From Prorocentrum cordatum (lineage: Eukaryota > Sar > Dinophyceae > Prorocentrales > Prorocentraceae), in the NCBI GenBank assembly GCA_963575745.1, contig CAUYUJ010001304.1, positions 1 through 30,000 of the forward strand: a DNA stretch of 30,000 nucleotides, in the 5' to 3' direction. Below, in pieces: positions 25,522 to 30,000 of this stretch. The translations under genes and the position numbers were made by a program. A model generated the notes under the pieces. It did not search any database. It was given only the letters and a program-made list of their open reading frames with translations, and was not told where the DNA came from. Every line of letters starts with the position of its first letter. The stretch's first letter is position 1.

Positions 25522-25673
25522 GATGAGGAGGCAAGCCCCTTTTGACGCCCATCCAGGATGGGGCCCCGAGGGATGGGGCCCTGCGGGCGAGGGTCCTCAA
25601 GCCATGCCGACCTAGCCTGGGACCCCTGCCATTTTCACGAGGCCCCATTCCTCGGGCAGGAGGGCCCCGACTC

Positions 25674-25890
25674 GAATCGCTAAGTCGTGTCGGCGATCGA
25701 CGTGAATCGGATCGGCGGAAATCGGCAGCCGAGTCGGGGGAAGTCGCATCGGCGGACATCGGCAGGCCAGTAGGCTAGTGAGGCCTCCACTTAGAAATCG
25801 GAACACGCATCGGAATCGGAAGTCGAACCGAGGCGGAATCGGAAGCCGAATTCGAAATCGGAACAGATCGCATCGGAGGAACCGAAGCGA
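25674..25890. repeat. Degenerate AATCGG/CATCGG repeat
   Basis: Words AATCGG, CATCGG, AAGTCG and GCCGA at short irregular intervals. The Arg/Ser/Asn-rich plus frame is a product of the repeat. Confidence 0.7.
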
Positions 25891-26010
25891 GCCCTGCTCA
25901 CGGCCCCATTTTTGTGCGCCGCCGAGGAACCCAAACCCCCGTCGTCCTGTTTTTTTCATGACGCGACCCCCAGAGGTCCGGACCCCTTCCCTGGGACCAG
26001 TTTTTTCCCC

Positions 26011-27160
26011 ACATCCTGAGTGGGGTTCTTGTTTTCCCAGAACACCCTCTCCTTCCCACCCACCTCCCGCTCCATCTTCCATACAGCACAATATTATTCC
26101 TACCACACACACATACCATACCATAGTTCCTACCACACATACCATACCATACCATACCATACCACCATACGTACCATACCGTACCATACCATACCATGGC
26201 GTACCATAGCATACCATACCATATCACACCAATGCCACACCGTACCATACCATACCATACCTCCAGTACCATACCATACCATATCATACCATACCGTACC
26301 ATACCATACCTACCATACCATTCCATACCACTCCATACCGAAAACCATACTACTTACATGGTTTCGTGCCCCTCCCACCCCTCCAGGGAGGCCCCGCCTG
26401 AGCGAGGAGGGTATCGGAATACCATACTATTTACATGGTTTCGTGCCCCTCCCACCCCTCCAGGGAGGCCCCGCCTGAGCGAGGAGGGTATCGGAAAACC
26501 ATACTATTTACATGGTTTCGTGCCCCTCCCACCCCTCCAGGGAGGCCCCGCCTGAGCGAGGAGGGTATCGGACACCATACCATGGTTTCGTGCCCCTCCC
26601 ACCCTCCAGGGAGGCCTGAGCGAGGAGGGTATCGGAAAACCATACTATTTACATGGTTTCGTGCCCCTCCCACATCCTGAGTGGGTTCTTGTTTTCCCAG
26701 AACACCCTCTCCTTCCCACCCACCTCCCGCTCCATCTTCCATACAGCACAATATTATTCCTACCACACACACCATACCATACCATAGTTCCTACCACACA
26801 TACCATACCATACCATACCATACCATACCACACCATACGTACCATACCGTACCATACCATACCATGGCGTACCATAGCATACCATACCATATCACACCAA
26901 TGCCACACCGTACCATACCATACCATACCTCCAGTACCATACCATACCATATCATACCATACCGTACCATACCATACCTACCATACCATTCCATACCACT
27001 CCATACCGAAAACCATACTACTTACATGGTTTCGTGCCCCTCCCACCCCTCCAGGGAGGCCCCGCCTGAGCGAGGAGGGTATCGGACAACCATACTATTT
27101 ACATGGTTTCGTGCCCCTCCCACCCCTCCAGGGAGGCCCCGCCTGAGCGAGGAGGGCATC
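26011..27160. repeat. About 490-bp segment duplicated with 660-bp period, including CATAC arrays
   Basis: ACATCCTGAGTGGG, TTCTTGTTTTCCCAGAACAC, CTTCCATACAGCACAATATT and a long (CATAC)n array start at 26011 and again at 26672. The copies match almost base for base through the CATAC arrays (about 26098-26345 and 26760-27005). Confidence 0.93.
26350..27160 (+). repeat. 70-80 bp ACATGGTTTCGTGCCCC unit, seven copies
   Basis: CATGGTTTCGTGCCCCTCCC, CCTCCAGGGAGG and GAGCGAGGAGGGTATCGG recur from 26357, 26434, 26511, 26581 and 26652 (the last cut short) and twice more after the second CATAC array. Spacing is 77, 77, 70 and 71 bp. Confidence 0.9.
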
Positions 27161-27435
27161 AAGAAAATGGGTCCCACAAAACCGTTAATCTCTTTATGTG
27201 GGGAACTCCGTTAGCATAATCATCCAGAGCCGTTTCTTCACAGTTCCGAGGCCCGATAACGAGAAACCTCCCGTCGTGATTTTTTCATGACTCGGTGCCC
27301 GGCCACGGGGCACGCAGGGGGCTTCCGAGGACGAGGGGCGCCAGGGGGGCACACTGGGCGGGGCCCAGAGGGGGCCCGGGGTGGGGGAGGGGGGCGAAGA
27401 GCTGCAGGCCCAGAGGTGCTCGCGGCGCGGGCAAA
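27161..27435. other. No gene seen
   Basis: GC-rich unique sequence. A TTTTTTCATGACNCG box near 27280 also occurs near 25950 and a relative near 17697, so part of it is dispersed repeat. Confidence 0.4.
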
Positions 27436-27520
27436 AAAACTCCCTCCTCCTCCTCCTCCTCCTCCTCCTCCTCCTCCTCCTCCTCCTCCTCTTGCCCCCC
27501 CCCCTCCTCCTCCTCCTCCG
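27436..27520. repeat. (CTC)n tract
   Basis: CTC triplets with a C-run interruption, directly before a GGGAG/G acceptor candidate; it would serve as a pyrimidine tract on plus. Confidence 0.9.
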
Positions 27521-27527
27521 ACGGGAG

Positions 27528-27680
27528 GTCGTTGGCCGTGTCCGGCCTCTCGGGGCCCTCGCCGCGGGACGGTCGACAGAACTGCTCGGGATGAACCACC
27601 GGCCCGAGGGAGAGGTCGGGACCTCTGGGGACCGCGCGCGGCGACGTGACGACACCGCGTGTCTGGGGCATGGCCTGGAG
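27528..27680 (+). CDS. Candidate internal exon 1 of an unknown protein
   Basis: Bounded by a CTC pyrimidine tract with GGGAG/G on the left and a consensus donor GGAG/GTGAGT on the right. It is exactly 51 codons in phase 0, reading VVGRVRPLGALAAGRSTELL then GMNHRPEGEVGTSGDRARRR and DDTACLGHGLE, the only open frame of the three on plus. Third positions favour G/C. No domain recognised. The minus frame is also open, so the orientation rests on the splice signals. Confidence 0.4.
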
Positions 27681-27688
27681 GTGAGTAG

Positions 27689-27867
27689 TCCAGATTTCGT
27701 AAGAAAGGGAGGGGGTCTCATTTCGGGGTGGGGGGTCTCTTCCAGGCTATCTTGGAGGGCCTGGGGGGGTCTGGGGACGATGTTTTGGAGGGTTCTCCCA
27801 CGGGGGAGGTCTGAAATGGCTTGTCTTGGAGGGTCCAGACCCCCTCCCTTTTATTACGAAATCTGGA
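27689..27867. mobile_element. MITE-G (TIR TCCAGATTTCGTAA)
   Basis: TCCAGATTTCGTAA then an A-rich step and GGGAGGGGGTCT on the left; the reverse complement ends at 27867 with one substitution and one indel, a TIR of about 32 bp. The interior has repeated TCTTGGAGGG and GGGTCT words. It begins 8 bp after the donor of exon 27528-27680, so it makes up most of that intron. Confidence 0.8.
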
Positions 27868-28081
27868 GTAGCTGGGGGGAGGGGGCGGTAGTCCCTGGCA
27901 GGCCAGGCCGAAGCGCGCAGATGCCTGAGGTGTCGCGGGGGCTTTGGAGGGCCGAGTTTGTGCTCGACGATCTCGACCCCCCCTCTTGTCGTGAAGAAAC
28001 GCGAAGGGATACTTGTTGTGCTGCTTTCTGCCTCTGGGGGCCCTCGCTGGGCCCTGGAGCTGTCAGAAAAAAAACACGCAG

Positions 28082-28195
28082 GACGAAGAGCCGGACCCGA
28101 AGGGAGGGCTGAGGCGGGAGGAGGAGGAGGAGGAGGAGGAGGAGGAGGAGGAGGAGGAGGAGGAGGAGGGCACGGCCACGGGCTCCCCGGCCCAG
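28082..28195 (+). CDS. Candidate internal exon 2, acidic
   Basis: ACGCAG/G acceptor and CCCAG/GTGAGG donor enclose exactly 38 codons in phase 0: DEEPDPKGGLRR, a run of about 17 Glu, then GTATGSPAQ. The Glu run comes from a GAG repeat. Because the repeat is also a microsatellite, coding status depends on the clean splice sites. Same strand and phase as 27528-27680. Confidence 0.4.
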
Positions 28196-28199
28196 GTGA

Positions 28200-28800
28200 G
28201 GGCGCGAGCTAGACTGTGCTTTGACGATTTCGACACACCGTTTTCGTTTTATGCTCGTTGCGCAGCAGCAGCGAAGGGAGGACAGAACGCGGGAGCACGG
28301 AAACAACACGAAACGAACACGGCAGACGCTGTTTAACTCGCACACTGGCCCAGATCCAAGAGGCGGCCCAACAACCATGGCCCCTCTGGAGCCCAAAGTG
28401 GTCTTTTTGTCGACAACGTGGCTGCAGCTGAAATAGAACAGGGATGCCAACATTGCACAATCAAAAACTTTCGACGGTCCGCGCGGACTTCTTGGATCTG
28501 CGCCGGGCAATTTTTTGCTGGCGCGCGGAGCGCGCCAGGGGCGGCGCCAGAGGCGCCGCAGGGAGGCCCCGCACCGATCCACGAAATCCGCGCGCGCCGT
28601 CGAAGAGTTCTGTCGACTCCGTTGTCTCCTATTCGAAAGCAGGGGTAGGGCAGGGCTGGGGTCCAAACGGCTCACCTGCATGTCGCTGATTGTTCCGCCC
28701 CAGCGGCGGAGGCGGCCAACTCGTATACCGAGGGAGGCGCCTGGCGGTGGAGCCTTAAAGCCAGCTGCACGCAGCAGACCCCACCCCTCATCTCTCGCAC
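28200..28800. other. No gene seen (putative intron)
   Basis: Unique sequence between two candidate acidic exons. It includes GGTCCGCGCGGACTTCTTGG at about 28478, shared with about 13992, and palindromic GCGCGC-rich sequence near 28520-28560. Confidence 0.4.
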
Positions 28801-28811
28801 CGCCCCAACAG

Positions 28812-28985
28812 GGGACGAAGGCGGAGGAGGAGGAGGAGGAGGAGGAGGAGGAGGAGGAGGCGGAGGAGGAGGGGGAGGAGGAGGAGGAGGAGGACGGGGA
28901 AGAGGGGAAGGTGGACGAGGAGGTGGGGGAGGAGGAGGAAAGAGAGGTGGACGAGGAGGTGGGCGAGGAGGTGGGGGAGGTGGAG
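28812..28985 (+). CDS. Candidate internal exon 3, acidic
   Basis: CCCCAACAG/G acceptor followed in phase 0 by GTKA and a long Glu-rich stretch with Asp, Val and Gly (VDEEVGEEEEREVDEEVGEE). Interruptions that keep the acidic character (GKVDEE, REVDEE) argue mildly for selection on the frame. The right boundary is not determined. Confidence 0.35.
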
Positions 28986-29485
28986 GGGGCGCTGCGTTGC
29001 ATCTTTGGGGGACCTCGTCTGCCCCCGTCGCCCCGGCAATCCGCGCCGCATCCATGTCGCATCCATGTCGCACGCGTCGAATCCGTGTCGACACCGAGCC
29101 AGATCCACGTGTCGCGTTCGCGTCGCATCCGCGTCAAACCCAGGTCGGAAGACCAAGGAAGACGCAGTTTTTGTCAGGACAGGAGAGGCCCCCCGGAGAT
29201 GCAGAACAAGGAAAACGAGGGCGGAGGGCGAAAGGTTCTGCCAGGAAGCCGCGCTGGACCACTTTCGGGGATGGACAGACCTCCCTTATGTAAAACGTGG
29301 TCTAGTGAAAACGACCTCGGGCCCAAACCTGGCGGGCGCAAGCCTGGAAAATGACGGCCGCGGCGCCCTCTCGAGAACCGAAAACGGACAATTCACTAAT
29401 CGACGTGTCACTGTCAGGAGGTCTGTCAACCCCCGACACTTGCTGGACCACTTGCTGCCAGAAGCCGAGCTGGACCATTTTAAAA
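28986..29485. other. No confirmed gene; GTCGCATCC-type repeat
   Basis: 29035-29150 consists of degenerate GTCGCATCC and GTGTCG words. The rest is unique, with GACCACTTGCTGCCAG-type boxes that recur at 29655 and 29825. Confidence 0.45.
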
Positions 29486-29489
29486 CAGG

Positions 29490-29620
29490 GCTAGGATCGG
29501 GATAAATCGCTCCAGAGCGTTCCGGAGCGCTCTCAGAGCGTTCCAGAACGCTCTGGAGCGGCCGCGGCGCCCAATGCATCCTCCAAACCCGCCGATTCTC
29601 AGAGATTTCGAGTTATCCCG
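29490..29620 (-). repeat. Dispersed repeat, inverted copy of 1535-1672
   Basis: Reverse complement of the segment near 1540, rich in GAGCGTTCC/GGAACGCTC palindromes and ending at GGCGCC. Aligned by eye along its whole length. Confidence 0.7.
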
Positions 29621-29666
29621 ATCCGATTTTGTCCCGATCTTCGCGTCGTTTGACCACTTGCTGCCA

Positions 29667-29889
29667 GGAAGCCGCGCTGGACCACCTGCTGGGCGTGCGC
29701 GCGGAAGGCGGGCGGCCCCGTCCGGCCAGGGGCGGGAGGAGGAGGGGGAGGAGGAGGAGGAGGGGAGGGGAGGAGGAGGAGAGGAGGGAGGAGGAGGAGG
29801 GAGGGGAGGAGGAGGAAAAGGAAGCCGCGCTGGACCACCTGCTGGGCGTGCGCGCGGAAGGCGGGCGGCCCCGTCCGGCCAGGGGCGGG
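29667..29889. repeat. 70-bp direct repeats flanking a GGA tract
   Basis: GGAAGCCGCGCTGGACCACC through GTCCGGCCAGGGGCGGG occurs at 29667-29736 and 29820-29889, identical by eye, with (GGA)n between. The period of 153 is a multiple of three, which explains the open frames. Confidence 0.93.
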
Positions 29890-29979
29890 GCACGGCTCTC
29901 CGGAGCGCGCAAGGCGCGGCCGCGAGCGCGCGCGTCCCAGCCGGACGTGCCCCGCCTCCTGAGGAGGGGGCTCTGGCCT

Positions 29980-30000
29980 AGCTCCTCCTCCTCCTCCTCC
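29980..30000. repeat. (CTC)n tract at the window edge
   Basis: CTC triplets begin after GGCCTAG and run off the window. Confidence 0.8.

Noticed and set aside
25898-27214. Tyr/His/Ile-rich frames on both strands
   Set aside because: They come from CATAC pentamers and the 660-bp duplication.
1-30000. tRNA, rRNA or snRNA genes
   Set aside because: None was recognised by eye on either strand; a covariance-model scan would be needed to exclude short or diverged ones.

Overview
The window looks like dinoflagellate nuclear DNA. The strongest evidence is an exact copy of the 22-nt dinoflagellate spliced leader (DinoSL) at 17757-17778 and two stacked, degraded DinoSL copies at 3993-4029. Supporting signs are GC-AG introns whose exons resume with G after AG, a non-LTR retrotransposon with the domain order EN-RT-RNase H-zinc finger, low gene density, GC-rich sequence, and very long triplet microsatellites. 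A GC-rich genus such as Prorocentrum would fit, but that is a guess.

Layout. 1-1215: TCG microsatellite, CCAAGAGGC-type degenerate repeat, an 11-bp satellite and a 24-bp duplication. 1879-3969 (minus): an intact, intronless gene for a secreted LpqC/PHB-depolymerase-like (CE1-type) esterase, headed by two SL relics, so it is a recycled cDNA. 4030-9190: mostly repeats, including a 153-158 bp tandem repeat, two large CAT blocks, five copies of a 114-bp hairpin-rich repeat and several GGA blocks. 9199-9336 (minus): a short exon matching the end of the PSMD9/Nas2 PDZ domain, next to a 172-bp GC-AG intron that carries a small inverted-repeat element. 9640-16790: no confirmed gene, but at least five different short terminal-inverted-repeat (TIR) elements, tandem duplications and dispersed repeats. 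16812-17577 (minus): one good PSMD9-like PDZ exon and two frameshifted copies, duplicated together with the same small element. 17757-about 24011 (plus): a nearly full-length LINE starting exactly at the spliced leader and lying between CTC microsatellites. 24012-27160: CTC block, another copy of each of two TIR families, AATCGG-type repeat and a duplicated CATAC block. 27528-29000 (plus): candidate phase-0 exons of an acidic protein. 29490-29889: an inverted copy of a repeat seen near 1540 and a 70-bp duplication around a GGA tract.

How it fits together. Two processes dominate. One is retroposition of trans-spliced RNA: both the LINE and the esterase gene keep spliced leader sequence in genomic DNA. 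The other is intron and repeat growth through short TIR elements, some of which appear to sit inside spliceable introns flanked by duplicated exon sequence. Most long open frames here are by-products of triplet repeats whose period preserves frame. Only the esterase, the LINE frames and a few short exons carry recognisable protein signal.
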